A stretch of 64,000 nt of DNA from Kuafuiihalomonas sp039024635 (GTDB lineage: Bacteria; Myxococcota; Kuafuiibacteriia; Kuafuiibacteriales; Kuafuiibacteriaceae). Position numbers and translations under genes: made by a program. A model generated the notes under the pieces. The model was not told where the DNA came from and searched no databases. It saw only the letters and a program-made list of their open reading frames with translations. This document shows positions 18,103 through 26,031 of the stretch, in pieces (position 1 is the stretch's first letter; the number at the start of each line of letters is the position of its first letter). The DNA lies in contig JBCCQA010000010.1 of the NCBI GenBank assembly GCA_039024635.1, positions 62,001 through 126,000 of the forward strand, in the 5' to 3' direction.

Positions 18103-18918
18103 GTGCGGCTGGACTTCTCGATCGTCAACGTCTTCACCCGTGCGACCTTCGGCGGGAACCCGCTGGCGGTCTTTCGGAACGGGGGGGGGCTCGACGACGA
18201 GACCATGCAGAGCATCGCCCAACAGCTGAACCTGTCCGAGACCACCTTCGTTCTCCCTTCAACCACCGCCGACTATCGGGTCCGGATCTTCACACCGCGC
18301 TTCGAAGTACCCCTCGCCGGCCATCCGGCTGTGGGCACGGCCTTCGTCCTCGACCAGGGCGAACGGGTGGTCTTCGAGCTGGCCGCCGGGCCCGTGACGG
18401 TCGAGCGTCTCGACGCGGACACCTGGCGCATGGTCCAGCCCAAGGTAGAGTTCGGCCCGGAGCTCCCGCGAGGCGATGTGGCGGCCAGCCTCGGGCTGGA
18501 CGAACGGGAGCTTCTCGACCTGCCGGTGGAGACGGCCAAGGTGGGCGCGCCTTTCGCCATGGTGGGGGTACGGAGCGTGGAGAGCCTGAGTCGAGCTCGA
18601 TTCTCCCCCCAAGCCTGGCGAGCCCTATCTTGCGAAGCGACCGGCCTCTATCCCTTCGCAATGACCGAGGAGGCCCGGGTCAGCGCCCGCCTGCTCGGGG
18701 TACCGGGCATCGACGAAGATCCGGCTACAGGCTCCGCAGCCGGGCCGCTCGCGGCCTTTCTGAAGCGCAATGGGCGCCTGGATTCGGGCCGCCTCAGCGT
18801 GGATCAAGGCGTAGGAATGGGAAGGCCCAGCCGAATCGAGGTCGAGGTCGACGCGGACCGCCGACCCCGAATTTGGGGTCCCAGCACTTTGGTCGGCGGC
18901 GGCCATCTGGTGATCTGA
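18103..18918 (+). CDS. PhzF-family isomerase/epimerase-like protein
   Basis: A 271-residue PhzF/YddE-fold protein. It has the family start (FSIVNVFTRATFGGNPLAVF), the catalytic-site Glu in LSETTFVLPS, AGHPAVGTAF, and the C-terminal signature EDPATGSAAGPLAAF. PhzF isomerises DHHA in phenazine synthesis, but most homologues have unknown substrates and no phenazine genes are here. The GTG at 18103 is chosen because upstream residues do not fit the family. It converges with hmuV, 15 nt apart. Confidence 0.88.
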   Translation: MRLDFSIVNVFTRATFGGNPLAVFRNGGGLDDETMQSIAQQLNLSETTFVLPSTTADYRVRIFTPRFEVPLAGHPAVGTAFVLDQGERVVFELAAGPVTVERLDADTWRMVQPKVEFGPELPRGDVAASLGLDERELLDLPVETAKVGAPFAMVGVRSVESLSRARFSPQAWRALSCEATGLYPFAMTEEARVSARLLGVPGIDEDPATGSAAGPLAAFLKRNGRLDSGRLSVDQGVGMGRPSRIEVEVDADRRPRIWGPSTLVGGGHLVI

Positions 18919-18933
18919 GTCCGCCTGTGCTCC

Positions 18934-19719
18934 TCAAGACAGCACGAGGACGTGAGGAGGGCGCTCGCCGTCTCCAAGGTGGACTTCGGCCTGAACCCCG
19001 TAGACGGCCTGGATATTGTCCGGCGTCAGGACCTTCTCCGGTCGGCCCACAGCGTGGATCCGCCCGCTCTTCAAGAGCACGAGCTGGTCCGCATGGCGGA
19101 GGGCCAGGTCGAGATCGTGGAGGACCATGAGCACGGCCCGAGATCGCTCGGCCTCTTCGCGGCAGATCTTCATGAGCCGGTGCTGGTGAGCAATGTCCAG
19201 GGCCGAGCTGGGCTCGTCCAATAGCCACGTACTCGCCGAGCCTTCGTCGGGGAGCTGGACGAGGCTTCGCGCGACCTGGACTCGCTGGCGCTCTCCCCCC
19301 GACAGGGTCGTATAGCTGCGGGTAGCCCGCGTATCCATGTCCACCCGCCTCAGAGCGTCCATGCAACGTTCGACGTCGCTGCGGCCGGGCAGACCATGGC
19401 AATGAGGATGGCGCCCAAGGAGCACCACTTCCAGCACACTGAATGCGAATGCGAGCTCCGACTGCTGGGTGACGACGGCGCGCCGAAGAGCGAGCGCCTT
19501 GCGCTCCCACCTTCGGAGGTCTTGACCATCGAGCTCGACGCGACCTGAGGTCGGACGCTGAGCACCGCTGGCGAGAGCGAGGCAGGTCGACTTGCCTGCT
19601 CCGTTGGGCCCGACAATGACGGTGATCTGCCCCGGGTGCACCTCGAAGCTGACCTGGTCGAGAAGGATGGCACCGTCGACCTGGTAGCCCGCCCCGTCCA
19701 GTCGCAGGCAGTCCGTCAT
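18934..19719 (-). CDS. hmuV: hemin ABC importer, ATPase subunit
   Basis: A 261-residue ABC ATPase: Walker A GPNGAGKST, Q loop in TQQSELAF, signature LSGGERQRVQVAR, Walker B TWLLDEPSSALD, H loop LHDLDLALRHAD. It matches HmuV/BtuD-type importers of heme or corrinoids. Last gene of the five-gene hmu operon; its ATG overlaps the permease stop (ATGA). It supplies energy for moving heme across the inner membrane. Assignment to heme rather than B12 or siderophore rests on the HmuY/HmuR/HugZ neighbours. Confidence 0.92.
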   Translation of the reverse strand: MTDCLRLDGAGYQVDGAILLDQVSFEVHPGQITVIVGPNGAGKSTCLALASGAQRPTSGRVELDGQDLRRWERKALALRRAVVTQQSELAFAFSVLEVVLLGRHPHCHGLPGRSDVERCMDALRRVDMDTRATRSYTTLSGGERQRVQVARSLVQLPDEGSASTWLLDEPSSALDIAHQHRLMKICREEAERSRAVLMVLHDLDLALRHADQLVLLKSGRIHAVGRPEKVLTPDNIQAVYGVQAEVHLGDGERPPHVLVLS

Positions 19720-20795
19720 ATGCCCCCCTGGTTGCGGAGTAGCCAAACGAAGAAAGGCGCACCCAGGAATGCGGTCATGATACCGATCGGCAGCTCGACG
19801 GGCGCGATCACGACCCTCGCGATCATGTCGCTCAGGACCAGGACGAAGGCGCCACCGAGCAGGGAGAGGGGCAAGAGGCGGCGGTGCCCAGGACCGAAGA
19901 TCAGGCGCATCACGTGAGGCACGACAAGACCGACGAAAGAGATCTGGCCCGATACCGCCACCGCGATGCCCACCATGGCCGCCGCCCCCGTCACCAAGCC
20001 GCGTCGCAGGCGATGGGCATCGACGCCAAGATGTTCGGCTTCGACCTCACCCAGGAGGAGCGCGTCGAGGCTGGGTCCCGTGCGCAAGGACGCGGCCACG
20101 GCGGCAAGCATGACGCTCCCCAGGATGATGATCTTGGACCAGTTCGCACCGGCGACGCTTCCCAGCGTCCAGTAGCTGATGTCACGAAGCTCGGCGTCGT
20201 CGGCCACGAAGGTCCACAGGCCGGTCCCGGCGAAGGCCAGCGCGTTCACGGCAATCCCCGCCAGCAGCATCGTCGCCACCACAGTCCTTCGTCCCCGAAC
20301 AGCCAAGCGGTACACGAGCAGCGTCGTCAGCAAGCCCGCTCCGAAGGCAGCCAAGGGGACGAGGAGCTGAGCGATCCAGCCCTCATAGACCAACCAGCGT
20401 CGACTCATGACGATCATGGTCGAGGCCCCCAAGGCCGCCCCGCTCGAGACGCCGATCAGGGTCGGGTCGGCCAGGGGATTTCGAAACATCCCCTGCATCA
20501 TCGCGCCCGAAAGCCCCAGCGCACCGCCGACGAGCAAGCCCAGGAGAATGCGCGGCAGACGCAGCTCCATGATGATGGTGTCGGCCCACGGGTCAGCCGT
20601 GTCCGAAAGGAGCCCCGAGGCGGAGCCCAAGGCCTGCAGCACTTGGCTAGCCGGAAGCTGCGCCGCCCCCACGAAGAGCGAGGCCAAGCTGGCAAGGATC
20701 AGGAGGCCCGCGGTGATCGGGATCCCCCAGCGTTTCCAGGAGAATCGGGCTTCGACCCCCATCCGACCCGCCGTCACGGCGGTCGATGTGCTCAT
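19716..20795 (-). CDS. hmuU: hemin ABC importer, permease
   Basis: A 359-residue FecCD/BtuC-family permease with about ten transmembrane helices. Characteristic segments are RLPRILLGLLVGGALGLSGAMMQ, RNPLADPTLIGVSSGAALGA and the coupling region FVGLVVPHVMRLIFGPGHRRLLP. It forms the inner-membrane channel with HmuV. Its start overlaps the hmuT stop (ATGA) and its stop overlaps hmuV, so the three are translated as a block. Confidence 0.95.
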   Translation of the reverse strand: MSTSTAVTAGRMGVEARFSWKRWGIPITAGLLILASLASLFVGAAQLPASQVLQALGSASGLLSDTADPWADTIIMELRLPRILLGLLVGGALGLSGAMMQGMFRNPLADPTLIGVSSGAALGASTMIVMSRRWLVYEGWIAQLLVPLAAFGAGLLTTLLVYRLAVRGRRTVVATMLLAGIAVNALAFAGTGLWTFVADDAELRDISYWTLGSVAGANWSKIIILGSVMLAAVAASLRTGPSLDALLLGEVEAEHLGVDAHRLRRGLVTGAAAMVGIAVAVSGQISFVGLVVPHVMRLIFGPGHRRLLPLSLLGGAFVLVLSDMIARVVIAPVELPIGIMTAFLGAPFFVWLLRNQGGI

Positions 20796-21610
20796 GAAGG
20801 GTCGAGTTTCTCCGCCAGCTCCTTCACCGCCTCTCCGAGGTCAGGGCCAAAGCCGAGGAGACGGAGATCGTCGATGGCGACGATCCGGCCGGCCTGGACG
20901 GCCGGCGTCTTGCTCAGCACGGGGTGCTTGCGGATACCGTCCTGCCCCCCCATCGAGGAGAGGCCGTTGGTCGTCATGAGTAAGACGTCGGGGGCGCTCT
21001 CCAGCACCGCCTCGGACGAGAAGGGTTTGAAGCCCTCGAAGGCGCTCACGGCAAACTCACCGCCGGCCAGACGAACGAGGGACTCAGGCCCCGTATCACG
21101 ACCGGCCACGAGCAGGGTCCCGGGACCCCGAGCGTAGACGAAGAGGACCTTGGGCTTGGAGGCCGGGCGTTGGACCGCGTCCAGACTCGCCTGCATCTTG
21201 GCCACGAGTGCCTTTCCTTTGGCCTCTACGCCCAGGGCCTGGGCAATCTTCATGATCCGCGCCTGAGCGCCATCGACCGAGGTGGGGCTGCCGACGCGGG
21301 TCACCTTCACTTTGGCCTTCGCCAAGAGATCAAAGAGCTCCTTGGGCCCGGTCTCGTCGACGGCGAGGACGTGGGTCGGACGCAAGGACAGGACCCCGCT
21401 CGGTGCGACCCGACGAAAGAAGCCCAGCTCCTTCGGCTCGCCCGGCAGCTCGACCGTCGTACTCGTCGAGTCGATGCCGACGATCTTCTCGCCCTGGCCG
21501 AGGTGGGCCACGATGTCGGTGACCGCGCCGCCCAGAGTGACGAGCCGTTCTTCAGCCGCCGTTCCGTACAGACCCAGGGAGGCGGCCAGAGCCAGGCAGC
21601 TCAGACTCAC
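20792..21610 (-). CDS. hmuT: periplasmic hemin-binding protein
   Basis: A 272-residue cluster-A-type substrate-binding protein with a signal peptide (SCLALAASLGLYGTAA) and no lipobox. The two-lobe TroA/BtuF fold is indicated by the N-terminal ERLVTLGGAVTDIVAHLG and the conserved VGSPTSVDGAQARI region. It delivers heme from the periplasm to HmuUV. The GTG start overlaps the hmuY stop as GTGA. Confidence 0.92.
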   Translation of the reverse strand: MSLSCLALAASLGLYGTAAEERLVTLGGAVTDIVAHLGQGEKIVGIDSTSTTVELPGEPKELGFFRRVAPSGVLSLRPTHVLAVDETGPKELFDLLAKAKVKVTRVGSPTSVDGAQARIMKIAQALGVEAKGKALVAKMQASLDAVQRPASKPKVLFVYARGPGTLLVAGRDTGPESLVRLAGGEFAVSAFEGFKPFSSEAVLESAPDVLLMTTNGLSSMGGQDGIRKHPVLSKTPAVQAGRIVAIDDLRLLGFGPDLGEAVKELAEKLDPS

Positions 21611-23136
21611 CGGAAGGTCCTCGTGGCGGGTCCGGCAAAGGCGTGCTCGAACTCGGCACGCCCGTCCCTAAAGCTCTGGAAAGCGATCTTGGCAAAGGTG
21701 CCGTCAGCCAAGCGGATGGCGAACACTTCACCCGTCGCCGCCTCCTCCATCATGACCTCGGAGAGGCCTTCGACGTCGGTCTGGTAGCCTGCCTCGGGCG
21801 CGGTGAACAAGGACTGAATACTGGCCTCGCCCGTCGTCAGGACACCGCCGCCATTGGTTCGGATCTGGCCGTTGCGAATCGCGATGTCCCAGGCGTCGAC
21901 CGCTTCATCCTCGACCTCGACCTCCCCCGAAGCCCGAAGGCTGAAGTAGGTCCAGGACTCGTCGTCGATGTCGAAGGTCGTCGAGCGAACCACACCGATC
22001 GTAGGCACCTGCCACTTCCGGATTTCGAAGTGGCCGTCCTCCCATGCGATGACACGAAGCCGATAGGTCGAGCCCGACGCGGCGTGCGCCACGAACTCGG
22101 TATCCCGTGGACTCACGGCCCGGGTTTCGGGGTCGTAGTCGAACCAGTTCGAGAGAGCGCCGTTGGCGAGGGCCCACTGATCCATGGGCACCGGAGGACC
22201 AGGGGGCGGGACTAGGGCATCGAGGACGAATCCGTCTCGAGCGATGGTCTCGCCTTCGGCCTCGGTCACCTCACGACCGCCGCCCAGCCCACCGCCACTC
22301 TGTCCGCCGTTTGTTCGGATGAGGGTTCGGCGGAAGGCCAGGTCCCAGTCCATCGAGCTGTTCGGGTCGCTCACTTCGACCACGCTCTCGGTCTCGAGAT
22401 TCACGTAGGTGAAGGCTTCGTTGGAGCTCGCGTCGACGCTGAAGGTAGCCTCATCGGCGTTCGGGGGGTCGATGGGGGCCCATCGAAAGGTCGGAAAGCC
22501 AGAGGTGCCGGCGTCGTTGTAGTAGTCGATGAAACGCACCTTGAAATATTGGTTTTCGGAGCTTCGGACGGCAAAGACCGCGTTGGCGCCGCTCAGGGTG
22601 TGGAAGCGGATGTCGTAGTCGAACCAGCCGGTGGGCGAGGCATCGTGGGACCTGCCCAAGGCGAAGTCGGTGCCGTCGTCGTTGATGAAGCTCGGTCGCT
22701 CGGGATCGACCTCGCCGACGGCGGGCAGGTCCACCCGGTACAGGGCGACCGGCGCCTGGGTCACGTCATCGAAGCTCGCGCCCGCCATGGGGGCGAGCTC
22801 GACCGGGCCCCGTCCACTGTGACCGCCGTTGATCTTGATGTTGGACCGGCGGAAGGCAAGGTCCCACTCCGCCACGTCGCCGGGCTCGGTGAGCTCGATG
22901 ACTTCTTGAGCGTCGATGTCGACGTAGACCCAGGCCTCTCGATCGGAGGCGTTGGTTTGGGACACGAAGATCCCGGGCGCCTCTTCGACCGTCCGAAAGA
23001 GCTCGCCCTCGATGACAACCTCGCCGTTGTCGCTGCCGTTGTCGCTGCCGTTGCCCGCGCCATCCCCGGTGTCCACGGGCACGGCTTCACCGCAGGCAGC
23101 AAGAATGAAGGTCATGGGTAGTGTTAGCTTCTTCAT
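21607..23136 (-). CDS. hmuY: HmuY-like heme-binding lipoprotein with three tandem HmuY domains
   Basis: A 509-residue lipoprotein. Lipobox LAAC (Cys 15) is followed by a Gly/Asn/Asp linker (residues 24-39). Three copies of an HmuY-type domain follow, at about 65-225, 238-380 and 392-500. Each carries an aromatic strand (WVYVDID, FTYVNLE, WTYFSLR) and the signature WD(L/I)A(F/I)R...I(K/R)(I/T)NGG. In Porphyromonas, HmuY is a single-domain hemophore that passes heme to HmuR. Only the first repeat has several His residues in likely loops (H106, H164, H179), so the ligands of the other two are unclear. The frame is open far upstream, but the ATG at 23136 sits 3 nt after the receptor stop and creates the signal peptide. 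Confidence 0.88.
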   Translation of the reverse strand: MKKLTLPMTFILAACGEAVPVDTGDGAGNGSDNGSDNGEVVIEGELFRTVEEAPGIFVSQTNASDREAWVYVDIDAQEVIELTEPGDVAEWDLAFRRSNIKINGGHSGRGPVELAPMAGASFDDVTQAPVALYRVDLPAVGEVDPERPSFINDDGTDFALGRSHDASPTGWFDYDIRFHTLSGANAVFAVRSSENQYFKVRFIDYYNDAGTSGFPTFRWAPIDPPNADEATFSVDASSNEAFTYVNLETESVVEVSDPNSSMDWDLAFRRTLIRTNGGQSGGGLGGGREVTEAEGETIARDGFVLDALVPPPGPPVPMDQWALANGALSNWFDYDPETRAVSPRDTEFVAHAASGSTYRLRVIAWEDGHFEIRKWQVPTIGVVRSTTFDIDDESWTYFSLRASGEVEVEDEAVDAWDIAIRNGQIRTNGGGVLTTGEASIQSLFTAPEAGYQTDVEGLSEVMMEEAATGEVFAIRLADGTFAKIAFQSFRDGRAEFEHAFAGPATRTFR

Positions 23137-23138
23137 GG

Positions 23139-25166
23139 TCAAAATCTTCCGTTGAGTCCCGCGTATACGGTGCGGGGGAGGAGTGGGTTGTTTAGGTTGC
23201 CGGCGTTGGCCAGATTGTCGGCACCCAAGAAGGCGGAGACGCCTTTGTAGAATCGCTGCTCGGCCCGAAGGTCGAGGGAAAAGACCTCCGGGATGAAGCG
23301 AGCGCTCTCTGTCCCATCGCCGTTGCTGACGAAGAACACCGAGCGCGAAGCCCAGTAGCCGCGGACCCAGGCCGACAACCCGATCTTCCGGGCCATCAAG
23401 AGCCCCCGGAAGGTCAGCAGATGGCGACTTCGTCCGGGCAGCTCCCGGTCCTGGGCCAAGTCTTGGGCGTCTAGAAAGGTGTAGCCAAAGTCCGTGCTGA
23501 AAAAGCGGGTCCAGGCCGTGATGAAGAGGAGCTCCAACCCTTGAGTCAGGGCCGACTCGACGTTCTCGTTTCTGAAAATCTGGCGTTGCCCGGGCGGGGG
23601 CGCATCCTCGGGAATGACGAAGACGATCAGGTCGTCCACGTCGTTGCGGAAGAACTCGACGTTGAAGCTCGAGCCCTCGAACAGGTCTTTGAGGATCCGC
23701 CACTCGGCGCCGATGGTCAGCCCTCGGGACAGCTCGGGCTGGAGGTCCGGATTGCCCTGGACTTCATAGCCCACCGCCACGTTGACGAAGGTGAGGTTCA
23801 GCTCCCGAACCGTCGGCGCGCGGTAGCCGAGGCCATAGCTCGCCCGCAGGGAGAGCTCATCGATGGGGTTGTAGCGGAGGGCAATCTTGGGGGCGGGGAA
23901 GAAGCCGAACTGGGAGTCCACCTCCGCCCGCATGCCAGGCACGAGCTGGAGGCGGGGCAGGATCTCCCACTCGTGCTGGGCGTAGACCGAAAAGCGACCG
24001 CGGTCGGCCCTCTCTTGCCGGATCCGAGGGGTCTCGAGGCCTTCATAAAGAAGCTCCACACCCCCCGTGAAGTGGTGGCGGTCTCCGAACTCTCCGTCGT
24101 ATTGGGTGACCATCGTTGCCAATCGGTCGGTGGTCCGTTGGTTCAGGTCGTTGAGGTCTTCGCCCAGCTGGTCCCGGATGAAGTCGTCCTCGAATTGGGT
24201 GTAGCTCACGGTGGCGTCGAGACGTCGGCGCGCCCCGAGGTCGACCCTGGGACCGGCGGCCACGCTCCAGGTAGTGGTGTTGTTGCGGCGGCCGAAGACC
24301 GCCCGGGTGTCGCTGTCGCGAAAAGGATTGTTTTCGACTTCGTCCAGCTCCGCACCGATCTCGGTGCCTGACAGTTCACGCCGGAACACGTCGCCTCGCA
24401 GCCGGAGCCGCACCTTGGGACTCAGTCGGAACTGATTGGTGCTCTCGAAGTTGAAGGAGCGAAGCTGACTCCCGGTCGTGGCGACGTCGTCCGGTTGGAG
24501 GTCAAAAGCGTCCTGAAAGTGGAACCCGCCATTGACGCTTCCGGTCCAAGGTCCTTCGGAGGTCGTAAAGCCGGCCGACATGTCCAGGGTCTTGGGGCCG
24601 TCGCCGTCGACGATGCTCTGCGCTTCGTCCCCGAAGCTCCCGACCGCCAAGTGCACGTGGCCCCGAGGCTCGGTGGTTCCGTCCTTGGTGATGATGTTGA
24701 TGACTCCGCCCAGGGCATCACTCCCGTAGAGGGCGCTCGCAGGCCCTTTGACCACCTCGATGCGCTCGATGCGCTCGGCCGGAATACGCTGGAGGTCGAC
24801 GACGCCCCCGACTCGTCCGTTGAGCCGCATGCCGTCGATCAGAATGAGAGTGTGTTGGGCGTCGAGTCCGCGGACCTGGATGCCCGCCCCGGCAAAGTTG
24901 TTCTCGACCCGGATTCCAGGGAAGCCTTCCAGTATCTCGGCCAGGTTCTCCCCGCCTGACTGCTCGATCTCGACCCGGGTCAGGACCTCGGTCCGGACCA
25001 CGGCCTCAGCCTGCAGCTCTTCTCTTCGGGCTCCTGTCACCACGACGCGGTCCATGTCTTCTACGCTCCAATCGGCGGGTGCGGAAACTTCAGCCGCAAC
25101 CGGATTGGGCGTTGCGACGGTGGAAGTCTCCGTCGCCGCCGCCATGACGAGGAAGAGAACGCCCAT
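23139..25166 (-). CDS. hmuR: TonB-dependent heme/hemoglobin receptor
   Basis: A 675-residue outer-membrane receptor: short signal-like N terminus, TonB box around DRVVVTG, plug domain (about 50-165: LAEILEGFPGIRVE, VRGLDAQHTLILIDGMRLNGR, VKGPASALYGSDALGGVINIIT) and a 22-strand barrel. The heme-receptor signatures YRAP and NPDL occur as GYRAPTVRELN and GNPDLQPELS. It is the first gene of the hmu operon behind a Fur box and hands heme to HmuTUV. The TonB/ExbBD engine is not in the window. Confidence 0.93.
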   Translation of the reverse strand: MGVLFLVMAAATETSTVATPNPVAAEVSAPADWSVEDMDRVVVTGARREELQAEAVVRTEVLTRVEIEQSGGENLAEILEGFPGIRVENNFAGAGIQVRGLDAQHTLILIDGMRLNGRVGGVVDLQRIPAERIERIEVVKGPASALYGSDALGGVINIITKDGTTEPRGHVHLAVGSFGDEAQSIVDGDGPKTLDMSAGFTTSEGPWTGSVNGGFHFQDAFDLQPDDVATTGSQLRSFNFESTNQFRLSPKVRLRLRGDVFRRELSGTEIGAELDEVENNPFRDSDTRAVFGRRNNTTTWSVAAGPRVDLGARRRLDATVSYTQFEDDFIRDQLGEDLNDLNQRTTDRLATMVTQYDGEFGDRHHFTGGVELLYEGLETPRIRQERADRGRFSVYAQHEWEILPRLQLVPGMRAEVDSQFGFFPAPKIALRYNPIDELSLRASYGLGYRAPTVRELNLTFVNVAVGYEVQGNPDLQPELSRGLTIGAEWRILKDLFEGSSFNVEFFRNDVDDLIVFVIPEDAPPPGQRQIFRNENVESALTQGLELLFITAWTRFFSTDFGYTFLDAQDLAQDRELPGRSRHLLTFRGLLMARKIGLSAWVRGYWASRSVFFVSNGDGTESARFIPEVFSLDLRAEQRFYKGVSAFLGADNLANAGNLNNPLLPRTVYAGLNGRF

Positions 25167-25183
25167 CAGACCTGCCGTAAGTG

Positions 25184-25206
25184 TTGATTCTGATTCTCAT
25201 TGTCAA
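25184..25206. promoter_or_regulatory. Fur box, hmuR/hugZ divergent promoter
   Basis: A 23-nt AT-rich imperfect palindrome with outer arms TTGA and TCAA and an inner TGATTCTCATT. On the minus strand its end supplies a -35-like TTGACA (25206-25201), so bound Fur would block the hmu promoter; it also lies just upstream of hugZ on the plus strand. Confidence 0.75.
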
Positions 25207-25221
25207 GTAGCGTCCCACTTC

Positions 25222-26031
25222 ATGACCGAGACGACAGGAACGAATTTGGACGAGCGCGAAGACCGCCAGCGCATCGGGAAAACCGAGGCTTCCGCAGGTG
25301 CGCGCGAACTATTCTGGGGTGCGCGCCACGGTGTGCTCTGCACCCTGTCCGCGAAAGTCGGCGGCTGGCCCTTCGGCAGCGTGGTGCCTTACGCCATCGA
25401 TGCCCGGGGCCGGCCCATCCTCATGGTGGCCACCATCGCCGAGCACTTCAAGAACGTCCAGGCTGACGATCGGGTCAGCCTCTTCGTCCAAGCCGGCCAA
25501 GAGGCCGAGCAGAACCCCGAAGTCGACGTGCAAACCTTCGGTCGGGTGACAGTCATGGGCCGAGCCAGCCTGGCCACCCCCGAAGAGCGACAGGACATGG
25601 CGCCGCGCTACTACTTCCGCCTACCAGGGTCGCGGAGCTACCACGGCACCCACGACTTCGTGTTCCTCAAGGTCGACATCGAGCGCATCCGCTACATCGG
25701 GGGCTTCGGGAAGATCTTCTGGCTCGACCCGACCGCCTTCCATGTTGATCCGCAGAAGGACATCTTGGCCGAGGGGTCCGCCGGAGCCGTGGCCCACATG
25801 AACGAAGACCATCGGGACGCAATGGCCGACATGGTCAAAGGCTTTTACGGGCTCGACGTCCCGCCGGCCGCGGTCGAAATGACCGCTGTCGACGAGCGGG
25901 GCCTTTGGATCGACGTGGCGGAGCACGGTCGCCACCGCATCGACTTCGAGAAGCCCGCCAACCCCGACACCCTTCGGGTCCGGGTGGTCGAGTCGGTCAA
26001 AGTAGCGCGGGCTCGCCTGGCCTCGGTCTGA
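25222..26031 (+). CDS. hugZ: HugZ-type heme utilisation / heme oxygenase-like protein
   Basis: A 269-residue protein with an N-terminal split-barrel (pyridoxamine-phosphate-oxidase-like) domain (residues 25-175) and a C-terminal DUF2470 domain with AHMNEDHRDAM. This two-domain order is that of HugZ/HutZ, which opens the heme ring and frees iron in the cytoplasm. The ATG at 25222 is 16 nt past the Fur box. It is divergent from the hmu operon and completes the uptake pathway. The C-terminal His ligands of HugZ are not evident, so enzyme activity is inferred. Confidence 0.85.
   Translation: MTETTGTNLDEREDRQRIGKTEASAGARELFWGARHGVLCTLSAKVGGWPFGSVVPYAIDARGRPILMVATIAEHFKNVQADDRVSLFVQAGQEAEQNPEVDVQTFGRVTVMGRASLATPEERQDMAPRYYFRLPGSRSYHGTHDFVFLKVDIERIRYIGGFGKIFWLDPTAFHVDPQKDILAEGSAGAVAHMNEDHRDAMADMVKGFYGLDVPPAAVEMTAVDERGLWIDVAEHGRHRIDFEKPANPDTLRVRVVESVKVARARLASV

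Noticed and set aside
17080..18222. Minus-strand open frame of 380 codons
   Set aside because: Antisense to the barrel protein and PhzF genes; no recognisable features.
19884..21137. Plus-strand open frame of 417 codons
   Set aside because: Antisense to hmuU and hmuT; its composition (His, Gln, Arg rich) is that of a shadow frame.
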